49,682 nt of DNA from Aliarcobacter sp. (GTDB lineage: Bacteria; Campylobacterota; Campylobacteria; Campylobacterales; Arcobacteraceae), in NCBI GenBank assembly GCA_028688995.1, contig JAQTXB010000017.1, positions 1 through 49,682 of the forward strand. Direction: 5' to 3'. The first letter of the stretch is position 1; each line of letters opens with the position of its first letter. Both the position numbers and the translations under genes were made by a program. Below are positions 16,975 to 26,363 of this stretch, piece after piece. The notes below the pieces were generated by a model, which did no database searches, was not told the origin of the DNA, and saw nothing but the letters and a program-made list of their open reading frames with translations.

Positions 16975-18968
16975 TACATCTCATCACACATTTTTTTATA
17001 TAAACTATCAACACTATCTTTAACCTGTTTACATTTTGTAATATATTCATCTTTTTTAATTTTATTTCCTAATACATCGTATAAATTTAAAATATCATAA
17101 TAAATCTTAACCTCATCGTTGGGTTTCATTTTTCTTGTATTTTGTAAAGCTTCTAGCAATAAGTCAACAGATTTTTGATTATTATTTGCATCCTTTGCAA
17201 TTCTTGATAACTCGGTTTCAACAAAAGGAGAATATACAAAAGCTTTCAACTCTTTTTCTTTTAAATAAAGTTTATTTAGCATTTCATTTGCTAATGAAAT
17301 ATTATTATTTTTTAATAAATCTAAGTAATAATCATGGTAAAAATCAATTATTATAGGATTATTCTCATTTGTTTTAATGAAACTTGGATTTAGGTTTGTA
17401 TATGAAAAAAACTTCTCTAATCCAACATTATCATCTTTTTGTTTTAATATTTGGTACCTATATAAAAATTCATTTGCTAAAACATTTTTATCATCAACCA
17501 TATCAACTTTTGCAGAAAATTCTAAAGCTTCATCAATATATCCCAAATTAAAAGCCATTTTTTCTAAATATAAATATATATTAGGATCCCTAGTTTTATT
17601 AAATGTTTCTTTTATTTGTTGATAAGCTATGTCATATGGAGATTCAACCATACATTCAAAAAATGCAAATTTAATAGTTTCATCTTCAATTAATTTAGTT
17701 AAAGTCTCATTTCTTGATGTTTGTAAAATATCACTTAACTCTGTACATTTTCCTTGTGCTAAATAATCTTTTATTAAATCAATATTTATTTCATCATAAA
17801 TTTCAGCAATACTTGAATATCCAAATCTTTTTACAATTTCATTAGAAACTTTACTATAAACTTTTTCTGCTTTTAATATAAGATCATATTTTTTATCATT
17901 TTTATTATTCATAAGTTCTTGTAAAAGTGCTTTTTGTTGCATTGCTTCATTATCTTGATATTTTGCAGATACAACCGGTGGACTTAAAAAACCTTGTCTC
18001 ATTAAAATTTCATCAATATACATTTTTGAATCTTTTGCATGAATTCCTTGAGGATAATCATTTATAATATCTTTATACAACTCTTTTGCTTTTTCTAAAT
18101 AATAATTTGTTCTATCATACATAAGCATATAAGTATTTGCAAGTTTAAATTTGAAATCCTCGATTACATCTTCTTTTGTAGTTCTTTTTAATAACTCTTT
18201 TAATATTTCAGCTGCATGTTCTGGCATTCCAGCTTTAATTAATCTATTTATTTTTTTATTTGCAAGATATGAATCTTCTGTATAAAACTCTATGTTTGTT
18301 TTTAAAACTTGAGTAATTAATTCATTTGCTTTATCATACTTTTCATCTAAAATATAAATATCGAACAATTCATCTGCAACAACAGTTGCTACCAATTTAT
18401 CTTTTGTTACAGTTAATATTTCATATAAATATTTAATTGCTCTTGCATAATCTTTTTGATATTTATAAACTTTTGATAATGATATTTTTCCATATGTTTT
18501 AGTTAATTCATCATCAAAATTATCTATAATAATTTGTGCAAAATATTTTGCATCTTCGATTTTATTTATTTCTAATTTCAATTCAACTAAAAGCATATAA
18601 GCCTTAGCCAAATCATATTGATTTATTTTAGATGAATTAATTGCAGTCTCTAACTCATTTGAGGCTTCTAATATCAATCTTTTTGTTTGCTTTTTTAAAG
18701 CTAAATCAGCGTATAAAAGCATTGTATCTGATGTTAAAATATTAACTTTATTCTTATCTTTAAAATCTTTTACTTGGGCATAAGCATCATCTATTTTCCC
18801 ATCTTTTGCAAGAGTTCTTGCATTTTGTAAAATGTCAAATCCATCTGTAATTGACTGTTTTCTTTGTTCAGATATTTGAACACCTGAAGAGTCAATAAAC
18901 CCATAATAAAAATCTTTTTTTGCATACAAAATATTAAACATTAAAAATACAATTATTAATAATTTCAA
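16974..18968 (-). CDS. Periplasmic TPR-repeat protein in the flagellar operon (PflA-like candidate)
   Basis: 664 residues. A signal peptide (KLLIIVFLMFNILYA) is followed by an almost wholly helical protein with repeated TPR-like pairs, for example KISLSKVYKYQKDYARAIKYLYEIL and KLANTYMLMYDRTNYYLEKAKELYKDIINDYPQG. It lies between flhB and fliI with a 1-base touch to fliI, so a motor role is likely. Campylobacter and Helicobacter use the periplasmic TPR protein PflA as a motor scaffold that places stators on a wide ring; topology and context fit, but this chain is shorter than PflA (about 790-800) and I cannot confirm homology by reading. Coiled assembly with the second TPR protein (29866-31863) is conceivable. 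Confidence 0.6.
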   Translation of the reverse strand: MKLLIIVFLMFNILYAKKDFYYGFIDSSGVQISEQRKQSITDGFDILQNARTLAKDGKIDDAYAQVKDFKDKNKVNILTSDTMLLYADLALKKQTKRLILEASNELETAINSSKINQYDLAKAYMLLVELKLEINKIEDAKYFAQIIIDNFDDELTKTYGKISLSKVYKYQKDYARAIKYLYEILTVTKDKLVATVVADELFDIYILDEKYDKANELITQVLKTNIEFYTEDSYLANKKINRLIKAGMPEHAAEILKELLKRTTKEDVIEDFKFKLANTYMLMYDRTNYYLEKAKELYKDIINDYPQGIHAKDSKMYIDEILMRQGFLSPPVVSAKYQDNEAMQQKALLQELMNNKNDKKYDLILKAEKVYSKVSNEIVKRFGYSSIAEIYDEINIDLIKDYLAQGKCTELSDILQTSRNETLTKLIEDETIKFAFFECMVESPYDIAYQQIKETFNKTRDPNIYLYLEKMAFNLGYIDEALEFSAKVDMVDDKNVLANEFLYRYQILKQKDDNVGLEKFFSYTNLNPSFIKTNENNPIIIDFYHDYYLDLLKNNNISLANEMLNKLYLKEKELKAFVYSPFVETELSRIAKDANNNQKSVDLLLEALQNTRKMKPNDEVKIYYDILNLYDVLGNKIKKDEYITKCKQVKDSVDSLYKKMCDEM

Positions 18969-18971
18969 TTT

Positions 18972-20018
18972 TTACCTTTTTTTCTTTAATTCATACACAT
19001 AAGAAAATATTTCAGCCATAGCCTTATAAAATTCACTAGGAATTTCTCTGTCTATATCTATTTGATCATATAAAGATCTTGCAAGGGCAGGATTTTCAAT
19101 GATTGGAATTCTTTTTTCTTTTGCAATGTCTTTTATTCTTATTGCTAAAAAATCAATCCCTTTGGCTACAATTTTTGGTGCGGAATCCACTTTATTATCA
19201 TATTTCAAAGCTACAGCATAATGGGTAGGATTGGTTATAACAACATCCGCATCTGGAACTGAACTCATCATACGTTTCATTGCCATTTGCATTTGAATTC
19301 TTCTAATACGCCCTTTTACTTGAGGATCTCCCTCCATATTTTTAAATTCATCTTTAATCTCTTGTTTACTCATCTTTAAAGATTTCATATAATAATGTCT
19401 TGTAAAATAGAAATCTATTATAGCAAAAATAATAATAATAAAAAGAATTGCTGAAATAAAATAAACTGTTAACTCAAACATCGTAGCAATTGTATCTTGG
19501 GTATCTTGATTCATCATTGCTAAAAATTTTCCATAGGTTAATACAAATAATAGAAACATTACCGCCATAATTAATGCAAGTTTCGCAAATAATTTTGTAG
19601 CTTCAATCAATTTTTTTAAACCAAATATCCCTTTTAATCCTTTAATTGGGTCTAATTTTTGTAAATCAAAGTTCAATGCAACAGTTAAAAAACCAAATTG
19701 TGCAATATTACTTACAAATACTAAAATTAAAATTAATACAAAAAAAGGGGCTAAAGCTTTCAATAATGTAATCGTTACATGAAATGTTATAGCATAAAAT
19801 AAGGGTCCGTCTAATTCTTGTCCTATAAAACTATAAGAAAACATCATTAATTTCTTGATTTCAATCAAAGAATATGATGAAAAGAAAAGTAAATATACTG
19901 TTCCAAAAGTTAATATCATTGCACCTGAAATTTCTGCTGATTTTGCAACATTGCCCTGCTCCCTGGCATCACTTATCTTCTTTTCGGTGGGGTCTTCTGT
20001 TTTGTCATCATCTGCCAT
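18972..20018 (-). CDS. flhB: Flagellar export switch protein FlhB
   Basis: 348 residues. The N-terminus DKTEDPTEKKISDAREQGNVAKSAEI is the classic FlhB/YscU start, followed by four membrane segments. The cytoplasmic domain carries the autocleavage motif NPTH at 263-266 (DADVVITNPTHYAVALKY). FlhB switches export specificity from rod/hook to filament substrates together with FliK, whose gene is two genes upstream. Spacing to the neighbours is 3 and 14 bases. Confidence 0.97.
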   Translation of the reverse strand: MADDDKTEDPTEKKISDAREQGNVAKSAEISGAMILTFGTVYLLFFSSYSLIEIKKLMMFSYSFIGQELDGPLFYAITFHVTITLLKALAPFFVLILILVFVSNIAQFGFLTVALNFDLQKLDPIKGLKGIFGLKKLIEATKLFAKLALIMAVMFLLFVLTYGKFLAMMNQDTQDTIATMFELTVYFISAILFIIIIFAIIDFYFTRHYYMKSLKMSKQEIKDEFKNMEGDPQVKGRIRRIQMQMAMKRMMSSVPDADVVITNPTHYAVALKYDNKVDSAPKIVAKGIDFLAIRIKDIAKEKRIPIIENPALARSLYDQIDIDREIPSEFYKAMAEIFSYVYELKKKR

Positions 20019-20032
20019 AATAAATTCCTAAT

Positions 20033-20782
20033 CTATTGAAATTTTGAAGTAAAATAATCTACAAATGCTTCTGTAAACATTTCCATACCAAGTATTAAAA
20101 AGATAAATATCAACGCAAATTTTAATTGAAAAGTAACTACAAATGGAGAAAATGATGGCATTGATTTTGTTCCATATCCATAATAAATATCTAAAATAAA
20201 TCCTATAAAAAATAGAGGTAGAGCAAAGGCAAATGCAAAGGCAAACATCCTTTTTATTTCATCAATTGCTAATTGAACTCCATTATAAGAAAAAATATCA
20301 AAACTTCCTAAATGTATCATAGAAAAACTCTTTACTAAAATAACCAAAGTCATTTCATACATTCCTGTTTGAAAAAATAACATTAGTGCAATCCAAAAAA
20401 GTAATTTTGCTATTATTCCTTGCTGACTACCTGTTGAGGGATCAAACATTGAAGCCATTGATAAAGCAGTTGAATATTCAACAAATTCACCAATTACTTT
20501 TACAGCTGAAAACATAATGTTAATTAACATTGAAGCCACTAATCCCAATGTTATTTCAGATATTAAACTTAATATAAAGTTATCTGCATTTATATTTGAA
20601 GAAATATTAATCAATGGAAAAATAAATACTGTTACATAAAAAGCAAAGGCGACTCTAATTGTTGGACTTATTGCTGTATGACCAAAAACTGGCATAAATA
20701 CAACAAAAGACATAATTCTAGCTAGTAGTAAAAGGAATTGATATAAAACCCCTTCATTAAGTAAAGATAAAAAGGCTTCCAT
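20033..20782 (-). CDS. fliR: Flagellar export gate protein FliR
   Basis: 249 residues, six hydrophobic segments. Typical FliR features are LLLARIMSFVVFMPVFGHTAISPTIRVAFAFYVTVFIFPL at the N-terminus and GEFVEYSTALSMASMFDPSTGSQQGIIAKLLFW, with the FD P motif conserved in the family. FliR assembles with FliP and FliQ (not in this window) into the export gate core and contacts FlhB, encoded immediately downstream. Its start codon shares bases with the end of fliK. Confidence 0.95.
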   Translation of the reverse strand: MEAFLSLLNEGVLYQFLLLLARIMSFVVFMPVFGHTAISPTIRVAFAFYVTVFIFPLINISSNINADNFILSLISEITLGLVASMLINIMFSAVKVIGEFVEYSTALSMASMFDPSTGSQQGIIAKLLFWIALMLFFQTGMYEMTLVILVKSFSMIHLGSFDIFSYNGVQLAIDEIKRMFAFAFAFALPLFFIGFILDIYYGYGTKSMPSFSPFVVTFQLKFALIFIFLILGMEMFTEAFVDYFTSKFQ

Positions 20783-22803
20783 TACATATAATCTATTACT
20801 TTTTCTTCTCTATCTTTATTCTCTTCTTGTAGCTCTAAAATAGATTTTGTATCCATTTGTTGTTCAAATTGTCTATTATTACCTTGCCCACTATTTGATG
20901 ATTGATTACTATTACTACTGCTATTTTGGCTTGAAGAACTAAAATCCAAATTAAACTTTGTATTTTCATCAAATGTTTTATTTAATGAATTTCTTAACAC
21001 ATTTTGGTTTTCAATTAATGTTTCAAGTGTTACATTATTTGATACATTCATACTAATAGTTAATCCATTATGCTTATCATTTTTCATTAAGATTGCAATA
21101 GAACCTAAATCTAAAGGATTTAAATTTATTTTAAAAGCCGTAACTGGTGGCTTATAATTTTCATACATTTGTTTTGCAATATCTGACATCATTGCGGACA
21201 TTTGCTGTTTTGCACCAATTATTCTTGATTGTATATTATAAGATAAAGGAGAATTTACATTAACTGTTGTATCATCTGCCACAGTTAATGTATTATCAAT
21301 CAACGCATTACTTGCTTCAATTGATTTTGTGATTAAATCTTTTACTTCTTCTCCTCTAATATCATTTTTAACAAGTAAATTATCTATTAAATTTTTTCTA
21401 TTTAATAAATCCACATTAGATTTTTTTATATCAAGATTATCAAGTCCAATATCTTGCTCAATATTTACACTTTCTAATCCTAAATCTAACATCTCAGCAC
21501 TTGTTTTTACCGATTGAATTGAATTTCCTTCTTTTAATAAAGAAATTGCTTCGCTTTTATTAAACAGATTCTGATTAGTTATTTTATTCTTTTGAGAGCC
21601 TAAATATATATTAGATATCAAATCTTTCACAACAACATCTTTTAATGGTGTATTTAAATTTTCATCAACACCATCTATGCTATCTAAAGTAAGTTTTTCA
21701 CTATTTTTTTGAATTAATTGATCCATTAATGATAATTTAACATCTTTTTTAATATCGACTTTTTCTAATTCTTCAACATTAGTATTTTCAATAATTTTTT
21801 CTGTCGAAGATTGATTATTCACTAAATCAATACTTTTTGAATTATCACTTAGTTGTGTTTTATCAGCTGTTACTACTTCTTCAATATCTACTGACACATT
21901 TTTCGACATAATTGGCGAATTTTCTAATGAAGAAGTTGTAATAGTATCTTTTTGAGTAACAATATCTTTTAAAATATCAATAGCAGTTTTTGTTTCTTTA
22001 TTTTCTAATGTAATATCATTTTCAGTTTTTACATCATTTTTTTCAATTAATTTAGATATGTCATTTTTATCATCAACTTTAATCACTTCAGATTTTATTT
22101 CTGAAACCACTTCTTCAAGTTTTGGTTCACTAGTTACATCTATATTACTATCAATATTTTTATTTAAATCACTTACTTCTACTTTAGTAATTAGCTCTTT
22201 ATTATTTTTGCCTTCTAATACTAAGTTATCAAACAAAGAAGATGCTTTTGTTTCTTTTTGTTCTTTATTATCAACTTCATTTGTTATATCAGATTGTTTT
22301 ATATTTGATTTATCAACTATTTTTTCTTCTTCACTATTTGTAGCGCTAATTTCTTGTGTTTTTACTTCAATTGTTTCTGTATCAACTTTTGTATCTTGTG
22401 ATACAGAAGCATTACCTACTTGTTCTGCACTAACTACCTCTTTAGCACTGTTTTTAGCCTCTAATATTAATCTATCCAATAAAGAACTTGTTCCAGTTGT
22501 TTTTTCTTCTTTACTATCAACAATTTCTGGTGATTCTATTTCTTCTTTATTTAACTTATCAACTGTAATTTCATCTGATTTTGTTTCTTCACTTTTTTGT
22601 TCTGTTGTAGTATCTTGTTTAATATCTTTTATTTCTTGTTTTACATCTGAATTTACTTTTGTTTCTTCAGTTGTAGTTCCAGCTGATAATAATGAATCAA
22701 ATAATGAAGGTTTATCTTTTACTGTTTGTTCTGTAGTTGAAGTAGATGCATTTGAAGTTGCAGCTTTTTCAGTTGGGATTATATTATTAATTAAGTTTGA
22801 CAT
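20782..22803 (-). CDS. fliK: Hook-length control protein FliK with repeated SLxDxL motifs
   Basis: 673 residues, long for FliK. Most of the chain (residues 1-520) is a disordered, Thr/Ser/Glu/Lys-rich ruler. Residues about 553-615 are the conserved C-terminal hook-length domain (VTAFKINLNPLDLGSIAILM ... LENQNVLRNSL type), followed by a Ser/Asn/Gln tail. FliK is exported, measures the hook and triggers the FlhB switch. Within the ruler the short motif S/N-L-x-D-x-L occurs five times: SLFDSLL 33-39, SLLDRLI 107-113, SLFDNLV 189-195, SLMDQLI 358-364, NLIDNLL 471-477. It starts five bases after flgC and has no clear ribosome site of its own. Confidence 0.9.
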   Translation of the reverse strand: MSNLINNIIPTEKAATSNASTSTTEQTVKDKPSLFDSLLSAGTTTEETKVNSDVKQEIKDIKQDTTTEQKSEETKSDEITVDKLNKEEIESPEIVDSKEEKTTGTSSLLDRLILEAKNSAKEVVSAEQVGNASVSQDTKVDTETIEVKTQEISATNSEEEKIVDKSNIKQSDITNEVDNKEQKETKASSLFDNLVLEGKNNKELITKVEVSDLNKNIDSNIDVTSEPKLEEVVSEIKSEVIKVDDKNDISKLIEKNDVKTENDITLENKETKTAIDILKDIVTQKDTITTSSLENSPIMSKNVSVDIEEVVTADKTQLSDNSKSIDLVNNQSSTEKIIENTNVEELEKVDIKKDVKLSLMDQLIQKNSEKLTLDSIDGVDENLNTPLKDVVVKDLISNIYLGSQKNKITNQNLFNKSEAISLLKEGNSIQSVKTSAEMLDLGLESVNIEQDIGLDNLDIKKSNVDLLNRKNLIDNLLVKNDIRGEEVKDLITKSIEASNALIDNTLTVADDTTVNVNSPLSYNIQSRIIGAKQQMSAMMSDIAKQMYENYKPPVTAFKINLNPLDLGSIAILMKNDKHNGLTISMNVSNNVTLETLIENQNVLRNSLNKTFDENTKFNLDFSSSSQNSSSNSNQSSNSGQGNNRQFEQQMDTKSILELQEENKDREEKVIDYM

Positions 22804-22808
22804 TTTGA

Positions 22809-23270
22809 TTACGCATTTAATATCTCTAATGTTTTAGAGTCAATATTTTTATGAGTATTAAACGAAGCTAAGTTTGCTTCATAAGATCTTGTTGCCTCAA
22901 TTAAATCAACCATTTCTACAACAGGATTAATATCAGGATATGCAACATAACCTTTTTCATCAGCATCTGGATGTGATGGTTCATATCTCATAACAGGCTT
23001 TGCATCTGATTGAATAATAGATTTAACGCCAACACCTCTTAATGAAAGGTCAGAATTTTTATTATTTGTAGTTTCAACATCATTTGTATTAGTTTTTTTA
23101 CCACTTGCAACTAATACATCTTCAAATACAACTTGTTGCTTTTTATATGGTCCACCTTCAGCAGTATGTGTTGTTTTTGCATTTGCTATGTTTGCACTTA
23201 CAACATTAATTCTCGTTCTTTGTGCACTCATACCAGAAGTTGATACATTATACCCATCAAAAAAACCCAT
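22809..23270 (-). CDS. flgC: Proximal rod protein FlgC
   Basis: 153 residues. The rod signature SGMSAQRTRINVVSANIANAKTTHTAEGGPYKKQQVVFED at the N-terminus and DLIEATRSYEANLASFNTHKNIDSKTLEIL at the C-terminus are those of FlgC. AAAGGAGAAAGT precedes the ATG, a strong ribosome site. FlgC forms the proximal rod with FlgB, FlgF and FliE; fliE lies 14 bases upstream. Confidence 0.97.
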   Translation of the reverse strand: MGFFDGYNVSTSGMSAQRTRINVVSANIANAKTTHTAEGGPYKKQQVVFEDVLVASGKKTNTNDVETTNNKNSDLSLRGVGVKSIIQSDAKPVMRYEPSHPDADEKGYVAYPDINPVVEMVDLIEATRSYEANLASFNTHKNIDSKTLEILNA

Positions 23271-23284
23271 ACTTTCTCCTTTAA

Positions 23285-23584
23285 TTAAACTTGCATTCTC
23301 ATAATTTCTTTATATGCATTTAAAGCTTTATTTTTTACTTCTAATGCTAACTTCATTGATAGATCAGCTTCTTCTATTCTTTGTACTGCTTCTTGTAAGT
23401 TAGTCACTTTTCCAGTTGCAATTCCTTGCATTGAATCATAACCTTTTACTTGTTCATTATTAACTTCAGTAATTGCATCATTTAGCATATTTTGAAAAGA
23501 TTTATCACCACTTTGTTCTATTTTTGCAGTACTATTATTTAAACTTAAAGAACCAATTGAATTTGATATTGAAGATATGTCCAT
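23285..23584 (-). CDS. fliE: MS ring-rod adaptor FliE
   Basis: 99 residues. The C-terminal two thirds (KSFQNMLNDAITEVNNEQVKGYDSMQGIATGKVTNLQEAVQRIEEADLSMKLALEVKNKALNAYKEIMRMQV) match the FliE family end to end, including the KALNAYKEIMRMQ tail. FliE joins the FliF ring to the rod and is the first export substrate. It is 10 bases from the unknown membrane protein gene upstream. Confidence 0.97.
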   Translation of the reverse strand: MDISSISNSIGSLSLNNSTAKIEQSGDKSFQNMLNDAITEVNNEQVKGYDSMQGIATGKVTNLQEAVQRIEEADLSMKLALEVKNKALNAYKEIMRMQV

Positions 23585-23594
23585 AACTTACCTT

Positions 23595-23930
23595 TTATTT
23601 AGTTTTTTTCTGATTTTTACTATTAGCATCTAACACGTCTTTTACTGTTAATTCATTTAACATAACTTGAATTTTCTCTTCATTATATTTAAAATCAAAC
23701 TCATTTCTTTTATTATCAAGACTAAAAAGACTTATAATCAAAGAAAGCATCATATTGCTGACACCTTTTAAACATATCGTTACTAAAATTATACCTAAAA
23801 TCATCTCCATTGGAGTAAATAACTCTGCATTAATTGTAAAAAAAATAAGCGTTGCAAAAAAACCTGTTGCAACATAAAATCTAAATATTCCACTATTTAT
23901 TACTGTTTGTGAGAATCGCTCTATTATCAT
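23595..23930 (-). CDS. Small membrane protein of unknown function between flhG and fliE
   Basis: 111 residues with two hydrophobic segments (about 16-36, FRFYVATGFFATLIFFTINA; and about 39-70, MEMILGIILVTICLKGVSNMMLSLIISLF) and a charged cytoplasmic-type tail (NKRNEFDFKYNEEKIQVMLNELTVKDVLDANSKNQ). I recognise no family. It is preceded by a 68-base gap after flhG and followed closely by fliE, so it is transcribed with flagellar genes. No convincing Shine-Dalgarno sequence precedes the ATG. It could be an assembly factor for the export gate or MS ring, but nothing in the sequence shows this. Confidence 0.65.
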   Translation of the reverse strand: MIIERFSQTVINSGIFRFYVATGFFATLIFFTINAELFTPMEMILGIILVTICLKGVSNMMLSLIISLFSLDNKRNEFDFKYNEEKIQVMLNELTVKDVLDANSKNQKKTK

Positions 23931-23998
23931 GATTCACAACTTTTTAAAACAATAAAAATAGAATTACTTGAACTTAGTTTTAGCACCTAGAACAAACC

Positions 23999-24817
23999 TT
24001 AATGAATATTTTTTAATAACTGATCGATAATTAAATGTAACTGTTTTGTTGTTTCATCCGACGAAAATTCATTAGCAAATAATTTTCTAAGTCTTCCAGT
24101 TGTAGAAATATTTGCAGAAGTTGAAACGTTTCCTACATATTCTACCATAAAATCTTTATTTAGCCTATTTTTTTTTCCCAGATTTACCAAAGAATTGGCT
24201 ATTGTTTCACCAATTTGATAGTTTCTTGTATGATTAAAACTTAGCATTAATTTATTTTTATCCACTGAAAGCATTTTCATTAATGAATAAACATCAGTTA
24301 AAGCACTAGGATCAGTAGTTGTAATAGCTAAAATATTATCTGAAATTGATAAAAACTCTTTAACATATTCATTTAATCCAGCACCTGTGTCAACAAGTAA
24401 AATATCAAATTTACTTAAAGAAATAATATCTGTAACAATTCTTGAAAATACAAAAGTATTCTTATTTATACTATATTGATAACCACTTCTTCCTGCAATT
24501 AAATGTACATTTGGATAGGTAGTTTTAGTTATAACTTCATCTAATGTTTTAGTACCATCAATATACTCAAATAGAGTATTTTGAGGTTTAATATCAAATA
24601 GAACTTGCATATTTGCTAAACCAATATCAGCATCTAAAACTGCAACATTAAAACCTCTTCTAGAGAGTAAAAATGCCATATTTGCAGTAAATGTAGACTT
24701 CCCAACTCCACCTTTCCCAGATGTAATTGTTATAAGTTTTGTTTTAGAATAGTTTTTTTTTACTCCGCTTGTAAGTTTTATTAACTTACTAGCTTGAGAA
24801 GAAATTGTATCAAACAA
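23999..24817 (-). CDS. flhG: Flagellar number regulator FlhG (MinD/ParA-type ATPase)
   Basis: 272 residues. Deviant Walker A GKGGVGKST at 34-42, the VLDADIGLANMQVLF switch region and LLVDTGAGLNEYVKEFLS are of the MinD/FlhG type. FlhG controls flagellar number with FlhF, encoded just upstream. The N-terminal region reads SQASKL near residues 7-12, a degenerate form of the DQAxxLR motif through which FlhG stimulates FlhF. Translation starts at a TTG: TAGGAG lies six bases upstream, inside the end of flhF. Confidence 0.93.
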   Translation of the reverse strand: MFDTISSQASKLIKLTSGVKKNYSKTKLITITSGKGGVGKSTFTANMAFLLSRRGFNVAVLDADIGLANMQVLFDIKPQNTLFEYIDGTKTLDEVITKTTYPNVHLIAGRSGYQYSINKNTFVFSRIVTDIISLSKFDILLVDTGAGLNEYVKEFLSISDNILAITTTDPSALTDVYSLMKMLSVDKNKLMLSFNHTRNYQIGETIANSLVNLGKKNRLNKDFMVEYVGNVSTSANISTTGRLRKLFANEFSSDETTKQLHLIIDQLLKNIH

Positions 24818-24819
24818 TT

Positions 24820-25971
24820 CTATCTCCTAACACATTGTTTATTCATGAAACAATCAATTAAAAATGTTGAATCTGAAACAATTAAATCATCTGGAACATT
24901 TTGCCCAATTGAAAAATATGTAATTGATTTTTTTGTTTTATGTGCAAATGAAATAAGATTCCCAAAACTTCTTGTCTCATCTAATTTTGTAAATGTTAAA
25001 TAATCAATAGAAAGTCTTGAATAATTTTTATAAATTTCTAATAAATCACTGTGTTTTACATTTGCTGGAAGCACCAAAATCTTCTCTATTGGTAACTCTT
25101 CAACTCTTTTTTGATATTCATTTATAAGTTCAATTTTATCAATATCATATTGACTAGAACCTGCTGTATCTATAAAAATATAATTACAATCTTTTAGTCT
25201 TAAAAGTGCTTCAGATAAGCCCTCAGGTTTTTTCACAATTTCCAAAGGTAATCTCATAATATTTGTATACGCTTGTAACTGCTCTATTGCTCCAACTCTA
25301 AATGAATCAAGTGTAACAATTCCTACTTTATAGTTTTGCCCTAACTTATATGCATATCTTGCAGCCAATTTTGAAATTGTTGTTGTTTTTCCAACACCAG
25401 TTGGTCCAACCATCATTATGATTTTTCTTTGATGTTTTCTTAACGGAACTTCATGTTTTATTGGAATTACTCTTCGCAAAATCAATTTAAAAAAATCATT
25501 TACCTTTTTTGGATTTGACTTTAAAGCTATTGGAAGTTGCTTTATTGTTTTTTTCATAATTGTATAAGTCATCTCTTGATCAAACTCATTTTGCTCAAAA
25601 ATATTATACATAGATGCAAATTCAGGAGGAATAGTCAAATCATAAAGCTGACTTTTTGGATTCCAAATAGATTTTTGTACTTGTTCTAAAACACTTTGCA
25701 TTTTTAAAATTTCTTCTTTAAAATCATAAACCTGCGTTTTTATTGGTTCAGAAGGAGGTGTTGCCTTACTAATTGCTGCTTTTGTATATTGTAAATTTTT
25801 CTTTTTATGTTCATCTTCAATAGCTACTACAACTTCATAAATATCTTTACCATTATGTTGAGAGTTAGATATTTTTTTTGTTGATATTACAATTGCATCT
25901 TCTCCACACTCTTCTTGAGCTTGTCTTAACGCAATAGTAGGTGTTTCTCCTAAAAAAGAGAGCATATTCAT
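24820..25971 (-). CDS. flhF: SRP-type GTPase FlhF
   Basis: 383 residues. The N-terminal basic domain (MNMLSFLGETPTIALRQAQEECGEDAIVIST) is typical of FlhF, then the NG domain: GPTGVGKTT at 189-197, ISKLAARYAYKLGQNYKVGIVTLDSFRVGAIEQLQAY, FIDTAGSSQYD and TKLDETRSFG. FlhF marks the pole for flagellum assembly. It is followed by flhG and preceded by the FlgA-like gene with an ATGA overlap. Confidence 0.96.
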   Translation of the reverse strand: MNMLSFLGETPTIALRQAQEECGEDAIVISTKKISNSQHNGKDIYEVVVAIEDEHKKKNLQYTKAAISKATPPSEPIKTQVYDFKEEILKMQSVLEQVQKSIWNPKSQLYDLTIPPEFASMYNIFEQNEFDQEMTYTIMKKTIKQLPIALKSNPKKVNDFFKLILRRVIPIKHEVPLRKHQRKIIMMVGPTGVGKTTTISKLAARYAYKLGQNYKVGIVTLDSFRVGAIEQLQAYTNIMRLPLEIVKKPEGLSEALLRLKDCNYIFIDTAGSSQYDIDKIELINEYQKRVEELPIEKILVLPANVKHSDLLEIYKNYSRLSIDYLTFTKLDETRSFGNLISFAHKTKKSITYFSIGQNVPDDLIVSDSTFLIDCFMNKQCVRR

Positions 25972-26363
25972 TTGAGTCTTCCATCTTTATATATTTGTTC
26001 AATTGTTCCATCAGTATTTTTAAAACGGATAAAATCTTTATTTTCATAAATAATTTTACCTTTTTTCTCAATTTTAACTCCACCAAAATCAAATACTATA
26101 GACTCATTTTCATATTTTTTTACATCTTTTAAACAAATAATTGTATTTTTATTTATATGATGAAGTGTTGTATATTCTTCATTTTGTAATTCACTTAATT
26201 TTAAAGGTACACATGATTTATGTATTTCATCCACATTTTGAACTATTACCTTTGAATTATCCAGTTTTTCTTCATAATTTATTGATTCTTTTGAAATCAA
26301 AACACTAATAGCAAAAAGATTAATATTTAATACAAAAACTACAAAACTAAGCTTTAATATCAA
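25968..26363 (-). CDS. FlgA-like periplasmic protein (tentative)
   Basis: 131 residues from TTG 26361-26363. The frame is open further to an ATG at 26378, but a perfect Shine-Dalgarno GGAGGA lies at 26371-26376, seven bases before the TTG and within the would-be ATG-Glu-Glu codons, so the TTG is the real start. The N-terminus is a signal or anchor (ILKLSFVVFVLNINLFAISVL). The body has a SAF-like middle and ends VKIEKKGKIIYENKDFIRF...TIEQIYKDGRLK, which recalls the C-terminal part of P-ring chaperone FlgA. It is shorter than FlgA, and the match is judged by eye only. It overlaps flgN upstream by 17 bases and flhF downstream by four. Confidence 0.5.
   Translation of the reverse strand: MILKLSFVVFVLNINLFAISVLISKESINYEEKLDNSKVIVQNVDEIHKSCVPLKLSELQNEEYTTLHHINKNTIICLKDVKKYENESIVFDFGGVKIEKKGKIIYENKDFIRFKNTDGTIEQIYKDGRLK

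Noticed and set aside
22058..22837. A 259-codon plus-strand frame opposite fliK
   Set aside because: It is the complement of the low-complexity Glu/Lys/Thr-rich FliK ruler, giving a Ser/Thr/Leu-rich product with no domain. FliK on the other strand has a conserved C-terminal domain and operon context.
24010..24040. A CGATAA-like string as a sigma-28 promoter
   Set aside because: It is inside the flhG coding region near its end, without a matching upstream element at the right distance.
25865..26092. A 75-codon minus-strand frame across the FlgA-like/flhF junction
   Set aside because: It is out of frame with both real genes, which themselves have an ATGA overlap and clear signals; the product is Lys-rich with no pattern.
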